Assembly: GCA_033002965.1 (NCBI GenBank) | Contig: JAURVB010013270.1 | Location: 158,108-222,107, forward strand | From: Piper betle | Taxonomy: Eukaryota; Streptophyta; Magnoliopsida; Piperales; Piperaceae | Reading direction: 5' to 3' | DNA length: 64,000 bases | Part shown: piece after piece, positions 33,733 to 44,965 of the stretch | Numbering within the stretch: the first letter of the stretch is position 1 | Layout: each line of letters opens with the position of its first letter | The notes under the pieces: generated by a model | Databases searched by the model: none | Told to the model about the DNA's origin: nothing | The model's input: only the letters and a program-made list of their open reading frames with translations | Made by a program: the position numbers and the translations under genes

Positions 33733-36700
33733 ATGGCAGCGAGGAAGGCGAAACCCACCATCCTTGTCTCCAACATTCCTCGCACCGTCACGGCCCCGGA
33801 GCTCCTCCACTTCTTCAACACCATCGCCGGCCCAGACTCCGTCTTCGCCTGCTCCCTCGCCACCGAGCGCCCCAACTGCCTCTCCAAGGGCGTCGCCCGC
33901 GTTCAGTTCGACTCCCTCTCAGCCGCCTTAGAAGCTCTCAGCCGCTCCGCTGCCGGAACCCTCCTATTCGGCGCCGCCAGCCTCTCTGCCGTCCCCTCCG
34001 CCGACGACATCGTCATCCGCCCCGTCGACCCCGCCCATCGCCTCGATGGGTGCGCCCTCCATATGGGGATCATGCAGAAGCCGGACACGCTTGCCGTCAT
34101 TGAGAGCTGGGCGGGCATCAAGGCCGAGCTCATGCCAGAGAGGAAAAAGATCAACTTTTTGGTGGATGCTCGGGAAGATGGGGGTGGCGGGTTCTACAAG
34201 TTGGAAATGCCTTTCTCTGATTTGTCCGCTGTTTTTGAGTGCCGTCGTGGAGATCGCAAGTCTGATGCTCTTCTTCTTCAGGTGTTTATCAATTCTTTTT
34301 AGTCTTGTAACATCTAATGATTAGTTTATATCGAAGTTTTATACATATCTTATCGTACTAATATTATCTTTTGCTATCTGATTACTATATTCGATTTGAT
34401 GGTCTTTCTTTTATTCTGTTTGGCCTGCGCTTTAGCCATATATTTTCCCTCATTTATTTTTTATGAAATTATCACCTGCATAAATTCCGGTTCATGTAAA
34501 AATCCCATAAAAGATTATAATGCCAAATTACTCCGCCAACTGGTGAATTGACAGTCCCTAGTCCTCACAAGGGAGGACGCTTATGTTAGGAAGAGCATCT
34601 AGATGTCAAAATTTTGGCATTTATAAATGCATTTGATGTAAATTAGGATAAGGTGGAAGGAGAAAAAGATTCTAATGCCACATTGAGCACGTGCCACATA
34701 AATGATGATTTGGGTGTGCTGTGGATGATGTGTTTTCACTGTTGCCACATGCTCAATTTTGATGGGATTAATCTAAACTAATTTTGCTTTAAATATTCAG
34801 TTTAAGTATGCTCCAAGGGTCTTTGAAAGACTGTCAGGGCCATTGATATGCCCACCTTTTGTAAATGATCGGTACCATGTTTGTAAGGAAGATCAGGCAT
34901 TTTTATGGGTTCGGGCTACAGATTTCTCAAAATTAAAATCCATTGGACGGGCAACACATATGTGCTGGGAGCTCATGGAGGGGAAGATAATTAGTGAAAT
35001 TTTTTGCACCTTCCCATATAAGAAAAAGTTGGATAGTCTGTGCAAGATTCAAATGGAACCATGTTTTTCTATGCCAGAGTTAGTTCCTCTCATTTATTGG
35101 CCAACACATCCATCTGTGTCGTATGAAGTATTTTTCCAACTTAATTCTTTGGTACAAACTCAGAAAGTCACTTTATCATCAGTCAACTCCGATTTGCTAC
35201 TCTATTTGAGCTCTTTGTCAGAGGGAATTGCTAGTCGGATACTGATGAAGATGCATAATTTGGAATCCACATGCTATGAACCTGTGGAATACTTGCGGAA
35301 TCAATGGGAAATTGAGGTCAGTCGGAAACGGCCAAAATATATCAGTAAAGAAAGCTTGTTGAACGATAAAAACTTGATGAGTTGCCATAGGCTCCTTGTT
35401 ACTCCTTCAAAGATATATTTTAGAGGACCGGAGACTGAAACTTCCAACTTTGTGGTCAATCATTTTTCACAATATGCTTCTGACTTCCTGAGAGTTACTT
35501 TTGTTGATGAAGATTGGGGTAAGCTTCATCCCTCTGCACTTTCTGCAAAAGTTGATAAGGGTGTGTTATCAAAATCTTATAGAACTCAATTATATGAGAG
35601 GATTCTTTCAATCCTCCAAAATGGAATGCTAATCGGACCCAAGAAATTTGAATTTTTAGCCTTCTCTGCTAGCCAGCTTCGGTCAAATGCAGTGTGGATG
35701 TTTGCCTCGAACAAATCTTTGACAGCTCAAGATATTAGAAACTGGATGGGAGAATTTTCAAAAATTCGGAGCATATCTAAATGTGCTGCAAGGATGGGTC
35801 AGTTGTTTAGTTCTTCTACGCCCACTCTAATGGTACCAGCTCCGGAAGTGGACAGTATTGCTGATATTGAGTCAAGTTATTATGGCATCAAATACTGCTT
35901 TTCAGATGGTATTGGAAAAATATCACTTTCCCTTGCCAGAACTATTTCTGCAAAATGTGGACTGAAACAAACACCATCAGCCTTTCAAATACGATATGGA
36001 GGACACAAAGGTGTTTTAGTAGTTGATAGGAGATCTTTCAAGAAAATATCGTTGCGGCCAAGTATGAAGAAGTTTGAATCGAAAAACACCATGCTTTGCG
36101 TTACTAGATGGAGTGACTCCATGCCTTGCTATTTAAATCGAGAAATTATATGTCTTCTGTCTACTTTGGGAGTAGAAGATGAAGCTTTCAAGAGCCTGCA
36201 ACTGGCTCACATGGTTTGTTTGGATAAGATGCTTACTGACAAAGAAGTGGCTTTGGATTTCATGGCGAGCAGAAGTGGAGGTGAAATGGAGCGGTTTTTG
36301 TCAGAAATGCTATTGCATGGTTATGATCCGAGTGTTGAGCCTTACCTCTACCTAATGCTTAAAGCATATCAAGAACTTCAGTTAACTGATTTAAGAAGTA
36401 GATGCCGTATTTTCATGCCAAAAGGTCGTATATTGATGGGATGCTTGGATGAAGTTGGCTTACTAAATTATGGTCAAGTGTACATCCGTGTAACAATGAC
36501 AATGAATGAAAAAAACAAATTTGAAGATTCCCAGTCTTTCTTCCATCAAGTTGATGAAACTACAGCAGTTGTTGTTGGAAAGGTGGTGATCACAAAAAAC
36601 CCATGTCTCCATCCTGGGGATGTCAGGGTACTTGAGGCTGTCTATGTAAAAGCTCTTGAGGAAACAAACTGGATGGATTGCATCACCTTTCCCCAAAAAG

Positions 36701-38412
36701 GTGCAAGGTATGCAAGATCAATTTTGGTTACCCCTTCTCTGACTAGTAAAAGTAATAGCAATAACAAAAGGATGGATCATGTCATGTTATGTGCTTTTTG
36801 TGTGTGTTCTGTCAGTGAAGAGAATGCTGAATAAGGGCCCTGTGGACAATTATACCTTTTAGAGTTGATGTGCCTTGCCCCAGCTTCCACTGTATTTTTT
36901 TTAATATATCTGTATAGTCGCTGTAGGAATTTAATACATGAATTCTCATTTCTATTTAGAAGGATTTTATTGTGTGTTTTAGTCTGGCATTGTTATTACT
37001 CCATTCCCTCTAGCATTTTGGATTCACGCCATTGTACGGTTCTATGAGGATGGCCATTCTCTAGTTTGTCAAACTAGAAATTGTGTAAATGGGTATTGGT
37101 GTTAGGGGCTGCTAGGTGAAATTACCTAACACTTATCTGTCTCTGTTAAAATTTTCTGCTCTGGGTTCGGGTTTGATTTTAGCAATTTCCCTGTTTCCTT
37201 TAGTAGCACTTCAAAGTAAGTTAATGTAGAACTATGAAAATTTCGCAGGCCACATCCAAATGAATGCTCAGGTGGTGATCTGGATGGTGACTTGTATTTT
37301 GTATGCTGGGATAAAAATCTCATTCCTCAAGAATCAGATACACCAATGGATTACCTTGGCGGCAGACCACGAATTATGGACCATAATGTGACTATGGAGG
37401 TTAGCAATAATGTTCTCATTTTAAGACTTGATCTAGAGTGGTGTGGGACATAATGTCTATCCTTCATTTTCCCTATTATTATAGACCTCCAAGTACTAAA
37501 AATGTTTGTATGATCTTTGCTGGCTCAATCTTGATTTTTCTGTTGGCATAATGTTTCAAGTTTTATATATATCTGATCTAAAAGTGGGCTCTTGTGATTA
37601 AATATGGCAGGAAATTCATACGTTCTTCTTGAATTATATGATCAACGACACACTTGGTGCAATCTCCACTGCACATTTGATTCATGCAGATTGTGAGCCA
37701 CTTAAAGCCCGAAGCCCAAAATGCTTGCAGTTAGCAGCTCTTCACTCTATGGCAGTCGATTTTGCGAAAACTGGTGCACCAGCTGAAATGCCAAGAGTTC
37801 TAACACCGAAAGTGTATCCAGATTTCCTAGAGAGGAGGATCGTCCTATGTTCACATCGCCTGGCATCGTTGGGAAGCTATACCGAGCGGCAGTGGGTTAT
37901 CCTACTGCTACTCAAAATGATGAATACATGTGGTCTGAGGAATCTTATGATTCTGATCTTCAAGTCCATGGCTTTGAGGAATTTTTGGCATTAGCGAAGA
38001 GCTACAAGGAGGAGTACACAGAAAGGCTTGCTTCTCTCATGATCTATTATGATGCTGACACAGAAGATGAGATCCTAACTGGAAATCTTAGGAGAAAGGC
38101 AAATTATTTGAACAAAGACAGGAAGTTATTTGGAGAGGTGAAGGATCGGATGTTAAATGCTGTGAAGAATCTACGCAAGGGAGTGAAGGAATGGATTACA
38201 AAGGAAGTCAGCGAATCGGGTCAGTTGCAAAAGATGGCTTCTGCTTGCTATCATGTCACTTACCATCCAAGCTTTCACCAGAAAACTGACTTTTGAGCTT
38301 TCCATGGATATTGAGCGATGTTCTCTTCAAAATAAAGGAATTAAAGAAAGGTAATTTCCCCTCTGACCAGGATGAAAGATCCCATATTCTAGTCAAGGTG
38401 GAATGGGGTTAA
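33733..38412 (+). CDS. RDR2: RNA-dependent RNA polymerase 2 (RDR2 ortholog), two frame breaks in the last exon
   Basis: RDR2 copies Pol IV transcripts into double-stranded RNA for DCL3, giving 24-nt siRNAs that guide DNA methylation in the nucleus. Exons read as 33,733-34,281, 34,801-36,707, 37,249-37,399 and 37,611-38,412, all with GT/AG introns. The start MAARKAKPTILVSNIPRTV begins an RRM-like N-terminus. Conserved blocks include YCFSDGIGKISLS and PSAFQIRYGGHKG. The catalytic CSGGDLDGD is in exon 3 at 37,265-37,291 (about residues 825-833, matching the position in Arabidopsis RDR2). Total length near 1,136 residues fits the family. Similarity favours RDR2 over RDR1 or RDR6. In exon 4 the frame must change after DFLER (about 37,832-37,838) to continue with VGKLYRAA, and again at the T run near 38,291 to continue with LSFPWILSDVLFKIK, ending at TAA 38,410-38,412. 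Without these shifts the protein stops early. It is either a recently disabled gene or carries assembly indels. Confidence 0.9.
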
Positions 38413-39500
38413 TGTAAGAAATCATGTTCAAACTTGGGAAACATATGCTCTACAATGCTAAACTTGCTTTGGCCACAAGCAGATAATTTTATTCCATCTC
38501 ATGTACAATCCATTACATACTGTTTATTTGCTGGTTCTTTCCATAAGATTGACCTCGTTTGTGGTGAGTGCCTAAGCTTGTTCTCGGTTCTCAAGAGATA
38601 ACACCTTTTTGCAATTTTGTTTAAACTTGACGAGTTCAAAGGCTGGACAAAATTGCACGGAAAAGGTAACTTATACAATTATTAAACGAGGCTTGAACGA
38701 AGCGACCATTTCAAAATACATTAATGGATCATCACTTCATACTAATAATCCAAACCCCAAGTGACAAAAGTAGTCTAGAAGAATTGTGAGGAAAATTAAT
38801 TTTCCTTATACTAAAAGTTTGGTATAAGGAAAATTAATTTTCCTAATAATAAAAGATAGGGCAATCTATCCCTTGTATAGCTTATATGCACTACACCTAT
38901 TATTGGAAGGCTCACAAGGGGCTCCTTTACATGGGCTTATAAAAATGTTTTCCATATAGTAACAACTGTACATTGTATAATGTTATGAACATAAGGGTTA
39001 GCCTTAATTGAAATTAGTCAAATAACATTTAAAGTTATTAACAATTATGAACCTTTAATATGTGTATGGGATTGGACAATGTATCGAAATCTAAATAATT
39101 ATTTCTATTTTATAATGGGCACTTAGTTTAGCCAAAGTAGAGTCTCATTCATATACACTAAGTAACATTAATGTAGTCATGTTTAAGACATTTATGAAGT
39201 TGTATAATTTATTAAAAATGATCATAGTACCCAAAGTAGGTGTGGTGTCTTTATAATATCCCAATTATACACAATAATTTATTTTTATAGATTTAGGTTA
39301 GCTTTCACATCTATTTTATTTGTATTGATAATTTGATATGATCATTGATCGATCCCAGATAAATATTCCTAACAATGAAGATTAGGATTAGTCCCTCAAT
39401 TGGGATTAATAATTGAGGGATAAATAATCCCATAATTGAGGAGAAGATCTTTCTAATATTAGCATATTTCCACAATAAGTATGTTGTACGGGTGATCTTA
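38413..39500. other. Intergenic region downstream of RDR2
   Basis: AT-rich sequence with no open frame of note. The first part presumably holds the RDR2 3' UTR. A perfect 22-bp inverted repeat is at 38,790-38,843. No element boundary was recognised. Confidence 0.5.
38790..38843. repeat. Perfect 22-bp inverted repeat with 10-bp loop
   Basis: Arms 38,790-38,811 and 38,822-38,843 are exact reverse complements. Each contains the self-palindrome GGAAAATTAATTTTCC, extended by TTATAC toward the loop TAAAAGTTTG. It could be a transcript hairpin 3' of RDR2 or the remains of a small inverted-repeat element. Confidence 0.9.
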
Positions 39501-40053
39501 TTCCATAGGTTTTTATGTTATTATTTTCTTGATATTTATGTTTAGGTTCTTCCCACAGGGGTCTTTCTAATTTTCCTTTCTCCTTATTCTCTTTTAGGTC
39601 TTTTAGGTTCTGAGGATTCTCCTATAACCATCATATAAGCGGTATCTTCAATCTTTTTAAGTTTGAAAGTGGTATTTTTCCCTCATCTATGTCATCAACT
39701 AATTCCAAATTATTATTTTTAAAAAAAATTTTCTTCTATTTCATTTGTTGATAGTTTTCCTAAAGAATATATTTCTAAAATTATATTATCTAGTTGTTCC
39801 CTTATCTTTATAGGAGTAATTGTTGTATTTAATAATTCTGTTGTTTTTTCTTCTGTCTTCATTATTTATATATATTTCTTGACAATCTTTTAAGAGTCTT
39901 TCCATTAGAGATTCTTCTTCACCTTCTGAGTTGATTGATTCTTCAGACTCATAATAAAACCATTGATCTTTTCTATATTCTAGAACTTCTTCTCCTATTT
40001 TTATTTCCATTATCATATTCTTAGGGAGTCCTACTTCAGCATAGTTATATAGT
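39500..40053 (-). pseudogene. Endogenous pararetrovirus, start of coat-protein region (distal piece)
   Basis: On the - strand the open piece 40,016-39,786 is acidic (YYESEESINSEGEEESLMER), like the acidic segment that begins many caulimovirid coat regions. It continues downstream of the solo LTR at 40,059-41,719 from the movement-protein side. Beyond 39,786 the frame is full of stops. No zinc knuckle is reached, so most of the coat region is missing. Fossil virus sequence, not functional. Confidence 0.55.
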
Positions 40054-40058
40054 GTTTC

Positions 40059-41719
40059 TGTAACGACTCGCCATTTTCACGATATTGTGGGCCTAACTGG
40101 CTAGGTGTTACCAAAATAAAACTACTAAATGCCGAGCAATAAGTTATAAAATAATGGTTCCCACAGTCACATTTATAACTCAAAACAAAATAAAAAGAAG
40201 TCTCATTTATTACCCATTCTCTTAACTATCCTATTATACTTTTATTCTACCTTATTTGAGCTGAAATCAAACAATATTGATTGGCCTACATACCCATGTC
40301 GGGAACAAGCTCGATGTAGTTCTATTGGCTGATGGGTTAGTCCACCGTGCCACTATAAAATATTGGGCCAATGGGTCAGTCCATCGTGCCCCCTTATTGG
40401 CCAATTGGTCCATTCCATCGTACCCCCTATTATGTTGTAGTTCTATTGGTTGATGGGTTAGTCCACCGTGCCACTATAAAATATTGGGCCGATGGGTCAG
40501 TCCATCGTACCCCCTATTATGTTGTAGTTCTATTGGCTGATGGGTTAGTCCACCGTGCCACTATAAAATATTGGGCCGATGGGTCAGTTCATCGTACCCC
40601 CTATTATGTTGTAGTTCTATTGGTTGATGGGTTAGTCCACCGTGCCACTATAATATATTGGGCCGATGGGTCAGTCCATCGTACCCCATATTATGTTGTA
40701 GTTCTATTGGCCGATGGGTTAGTACATCGTACCACTATAAAATATTGGGCCGATGGGTCCATTCCATCGTACCCCCTATTGGCCAATGGGTCCATTCCAC
40801 CGTACCACTTATTAGGTTGAGCCGATGGGTCCATTCCACCGTACCCCCTATTGGCCGATGGGTCCATTCCACCGTACCACTTATTAGGTTGAGCCGATGA
40901 GTCCATTCTATCGTACCACTGTATTAGGTTGAGCCGATGGGTCCATTCCACCGTACCCCTCTATTGGCCGATGGGTCCATTCCACCGTACCACTTATTAG
41001 GTTGAGCCGATGGGTCCATTCCACCGTAGCCCCCTATTGGCCGATATTTATTTATGGACTGTCCGTTCCATTCTGACATGTCCATTATTAGATTTTGAAC
41101 AGTGCGGCTAAAAAAATAGGGTTTCTTGAAACTAGTCAAACGTGAATTTCATATCTGCCATCTAATTTGCAACCATACAATATCTCAACACCCAAAGACC
41201 TATTGCAATTTATACCAAAAAGTTCCAGCAACTTAGCAAGGTATTTCTAATGAATTTATGCGTTGCAACCATGCATGTAAGAGTTCTAATGGAAAAGAAA
41301 CTAAGAAGAAGTATGAAATACTTACACCACAATGGAAAGGCACTGGAGAGGAGGCAAGAAGGAGTGGACTGCCTTTTCTCCCTAACCCCCTCCTCCTATA
41401 TATATATGCTTCAATGAGTTCCTCAATTAAATTCTCACATCTATTCATGTATAGGTATTCCCTAGGTTCAACGAGTCCCTTTATTAAATTCTCTTACCCC
41501 ATCATCCGTTCATGAATCAGTATTCTCTAGGTTGGGTTCGTCTTCCCTAATGCCAGAGTTTGGCCTTACATCTTCTCTAAGGTTAGGGTTTGGCTTTACG
41601 TTGAACCGTGACCGGTCTACTTGATAACCAACCATATCCATTCATCGAAAATAATATTTCATAATACTTAGGTTCAAGTCTTGAAATAAAAATTTTCACA
41701 TATTTTCACGGTTCTTACA
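40059..41719 (-). mobile_element. Solo LTR, 1661 bp, TSD GTTTC
   Basis: TGTAACGACTCGCC ... GGTTCTTACA is flanked by GTTTC at 40,054-40,058 and 41,720-41,724, a clean target duplication with no internal domain. This is the product of LTR-LTR recombination. In the sense (-) direction it starts TGTAAGAACCGTG, with a TATA-rich promoter segment at about 41,395-41,408. A 33-bp-class array occupies 40,325-41,060. It is the same family as the truncated copy at 18,949-19,890. It is inserted in the pararetrovirus. Confidence 0.95.
40325..41060. repeat. 33-bp-class tandem array in the solo LTR
   Basis: Units such as GGCCGATGGGTCCATTCC with ACCGTACCCCCTATT have a 33-bp period, plus longer composite units with TATTATGTTGTAGTTC. 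They share the framework of the arrays at 10.4-28.5 kb and 57.5-58.3 kb. Open frames across it are repeat by-products. Confidence 0.9.
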
Positions 41720-41724
41720 GTTTC

Positions 41725-42039
41725 GAACTTAAGTTCTTCTGTTGAGGCTTCAATGGTTTCTATAATGTCAATAGGTTTCATTAATTCTTCTCATTTTAGT
41801 TTTTCTTTTTCTCTTTGTCTTTCTTCCAACTTTCTTTTTAGTATTTTTATCTGGTTTTCACACAAATCTTTAGTTCTTTGTTGGAAGGCTATTCTTTTAG
41901 GCTTTGTGGGTATTTCATTCTTATTTATTAAAGCCATTTATTCTTTAGATTCTTCTTCATTTTGAGTTTGTTAAGTATAATATGAGAATCTCATAGAATG
42001 TCCTCCTTTAGAATTTTCACAAATTATGCTTTTTGAAGG
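41725..42039 (-). pseudogene. Endogenous pararetrovirus, region after the movement protein
   Basis: On the - strand this continues from the movement-protein frame into lysine- and glutamate-rich coding remnants with several stops. It is interrupted at 41,724 by the solo LTR and resumes at 40,053. Confidence 0.5.
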
Positions 42040-42859
42040 TCAAATTATTGTTTCATGTGGTTGACTATGTTTACTAATTTCCCATTCAAGACCAGCTAGC
42101 TCTGTTCCTTGAATTTTCATTGGGTTTATCATTTTTATTCCCTTAGTAGATAATGATTGTATTACATACATATTTAATTTATATTGTGTAGTAGTAGAGT
42201 TTGTTAATTTTCCTAATATTGAAATATTTAACATTATATTATCACCTACATATTCTTCATGTCCTTTTGTTTGAATTTCTAATTTTAGTTTCTTTATATC
42301 TTTAACATTTTTTAATAAATTTGGAGCACAGTATAGTAGACTTCCATTTTCATTCATGTCTACTTCTTCTCCTATTATAATGGCTCTTTAAATATCTGTT
42401 GTCCAACATCTATCATATATTATTACTAGTGATTTAGTTCCTAATCCTTTCCTACTTAACCCTTTTACTCCAATAACTATTAATCTTATGTGCATTAATA
42501 TTTTTCCTTTTTGAGATTTGATCAATTGTTTCTGGGTGAAAAAGTTCAAAGTCAATTGAACTAGTTCCAGTACAACTAATAGGTACTTCTCCAGTAGTAT
42601 TTATGACCTGAGTAGATAGATTAAATGGTCCTATTTGATATAATATTTTTGGATCTAGACTAGCTAATTGTTTTTTATTATATAACTCTAAATTTTTATC
42701 TATATCTATTACTTCGCCTATTCTCATACCAGAAAATCCAATTTTCTTTTTATATACTTGAAGTTGTAGTTTATTATTTCTTACCTGAACTAACTCTTCT
42801 CTTAATTCTTTTAACTCTTTACTAAATGTATTACTGGATATTTTTAATATTTTTTCCAA
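42040..42859 (-). pseudogene. Endogenous pararetrovirus movement protein with coiled-coil leader
   Basis: Two frames, 42,859-42,452 and 42,357-42,040, together resemble a caulimovirid movement protein of the 30K type. The first opens with a heptad-like segment (SKELKELREELVQVRNNK), then the phrase FELFHPETIDQISKRK. The second has GSLLYCAPNLLKNVKDIKK and ends near LEWEISKHSQPHE. A stop-containing gap of about 95 bp separates them. In a live virus this protein forms tubules through plasmodesmata. Here it is a broken fossil. Position just downstream of the primer site fits the viral map. Confidence 0.75.
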
Positions 42860-43161
42860 AATAGTATTATTTTGATCTTTTATATAATCTAAATTTGTGT
42901 TTTTAATCTTTTCTTTTCTAACATATTATTTAGTTTTTGTTGATTATATTCTAAACTTTCTCCTAAGTTTATAATAAGATCTACTAAACTAATTAATTGA
43001 CTATTATTAACGTGTAACTCGTGGCTATAATTATTACATAAATGATTATTTTCTTTTATTTTAATTAATACTTTTTAATGTTCTTTTATTTCCAAATTTA
43101 AATATTTTATAGACTCAATTTTGGTCTTTTAAATAAGTTCCCCAAAGTATTAATTGTATTG

Positions 43162-43173
43162 GCTCTGATACCA
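43162..43173 (-). other. Primer binding site of the pararetrovirus
   Basis: TGGTATCAGAGC on the - strand is the initiator tRNA-Met complementary site that marks position 1 of caulimovirid genomes. It lies between the intergenic region and the movement-protein end, as expected. Confidence 0.9.
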
Positions 43174-43995
43174 TTCAAAGAAGGGGCCTAGTTTTTAGGT
43201 TTAAATATCTAAATTCTTTATAATTAAACAAAAATTTATAAATAATAAACACAAGATAACAATACCAACTAAACCTAACACAGTTATGATTAGTATATAA
43301 TATATTTGAATATTAAGTATGGCTATTCTATCTTTGGTTATAATTAATCCAATAGTCATACAACTTTTTCTTAACAGCTAACACAAATTAATACGAATAA
43401 GATAGCACACACAATTCCTATTAATAACAGTAATTCTATTGAAATCATAAAACTTTTTTATCTAAAGATCTTGCTTAATAAAAGTACTTGTAAATTTTCT
43501 TTCTTAACTATATAATTCAACAAGTAACTGAGATAATCTACTTCCCTTATGACATGTTCAAAAAAGATACATGGCTAAACGACCTCTTGCCTTATCGCCT
43601 TAAAGTCTTGGACTCAACGGTCTTATTGGGAATCCCAAATTATCTTAGCACTTATCTTCTTACTTTGTTAAGTCAGATTTCTTACTTGTACCTTAAATTA
43701 AATCACTGTTTTAGTAAGTCATAAAGAGAACACAAATATATATTAAGCAAACTTTTATAATATTAAACAAAAGTACTTATAGGGCTTTTGGATTTTCACA
43801 ATCCAAGACTAGACTCCGCTTTCAAACCACAATCCAAGCTATCCCAACTTCTTCGCCAGTCGAAGACTTGGTTTTTCAGTACACACTATGAATCCTTATA
43901 TATATGTGGATTTGACTCATTTACAAACTTAGTTACATAATTTCGGACACATCCGATTATAGATAGATTCGGAATTAAAATCCGACCATATAATT
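43174..43995 (-). promoter_or_regulatory. Pararetrovirus intergenic region with promoter and long leader
   Basis: An AT-rich non-coding stretch between the viroplasmin-like frame and the primer site. On the - strand CACATATATATAAGGATTC at about 43,890-43,907 is a good TATA box, followed by a leader of roughly 0.7 kb, the layout of a caulimovirid pregenomic RNA promoter. Activity is unknown. Confidence 0.6.
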
Positions 43996-44965
43996 TTGAC
44001 AAGTCACACCTCTTCTATAGTAAAGATTCTTCGTCACTTTTTCTGTTGGAAATACCTCTTTATCTTTACATCCCACGGTGATATTCTGGAGGAATTCTTA
44101 TCCTCGAAGTATCCACATTTTCATTCTGGGAATCTTCGTACTCATCTCCTTGTGCATCTTGATAGTTATCTGTATAGTGGCCATCTTCATCATCATCTTT
44201 GGTCCATTCATCTTCATTGTTATGAGCCCATTTTCTTCGTGAAACTCATTATCTCCTTCAGCTTCATTAGCTTCAAGATTGTTTTCATTATTTTCTTCCC
44301 AGCCTTCTTCGTTTCTAGAATCATAGTGAGCAAACACCATAGGATTCCTCCAGTGAGGATCTCCTTCAATAATATCTTCATTTTTAATGGTGTCTTCATC
44401 ACCATCAAAGAAAATTTTTCCAATTGTTGGGTCCCCAAATTTGTATGGTTCTTCTTGAGTTAATAAATTGGAATTATACCAGGAGGGCTGAAATCCTTTT
44501 CTTTTTCATTCTCTATAAACAGATAAAAGTCTATATTATCTATAAACTTTATATCTAGTGGGGGATCTATGTTGTACTTGGCCTAGGATATTGGAACCAC
44601 AAATATCTCACACTTTGCCAGTTCTTCTATTAACCCATGACTCTTTGGTGGATATGAGTAAATCTGTGCTTGAACCGATTCAGAGACTTTGATATTAGCT
44701 ATCACCATGGCCATCTTTTTTCCAAATTTGCAAGCTTCTTCTTGTTTGTTGAAAAATGATATAATCAATCATACCATAATCATATAATCTAATTAGATTT
44801 CCCCACGGCATGGCACACTGACTCATATTAATTTGTGCTTTGAGAAAACCTGCTGGTTGTTATTGATAATAGAAGAATTCTTGAGTTATAGTAACTCCCC
44901 TATACATATTGTTAAAATCACATAGCATTGAAAGTTCTGCAATTCTATCATACCTTCATAGAATA
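43996..44965 (-). pseudogene. Pararetrovirus viroplasmin-like frame, distal part
   Basis: Several - strand pieces remain: 44,768-44,583 (ending EELAKCEIFVVPIS) and an acidic 44,340-44,098 piece rich in E, N and M. They continue from the segment at 51,026-51,470 across two LTR insertions and a 68-bp link. The role assignment rests on position (after RNase H, before the intergenic region) and on the N-terminal part. Frames are broken. Confidence 0.5.

Noticed and set aside
33624..34103. Alternative-frame and antisense open frames over RDR2 exon 1
   Set aside because: They are shadows of the GC-rich exon. Only the frame from 33,733 joins exon 2 in phase and matches the RDR family.
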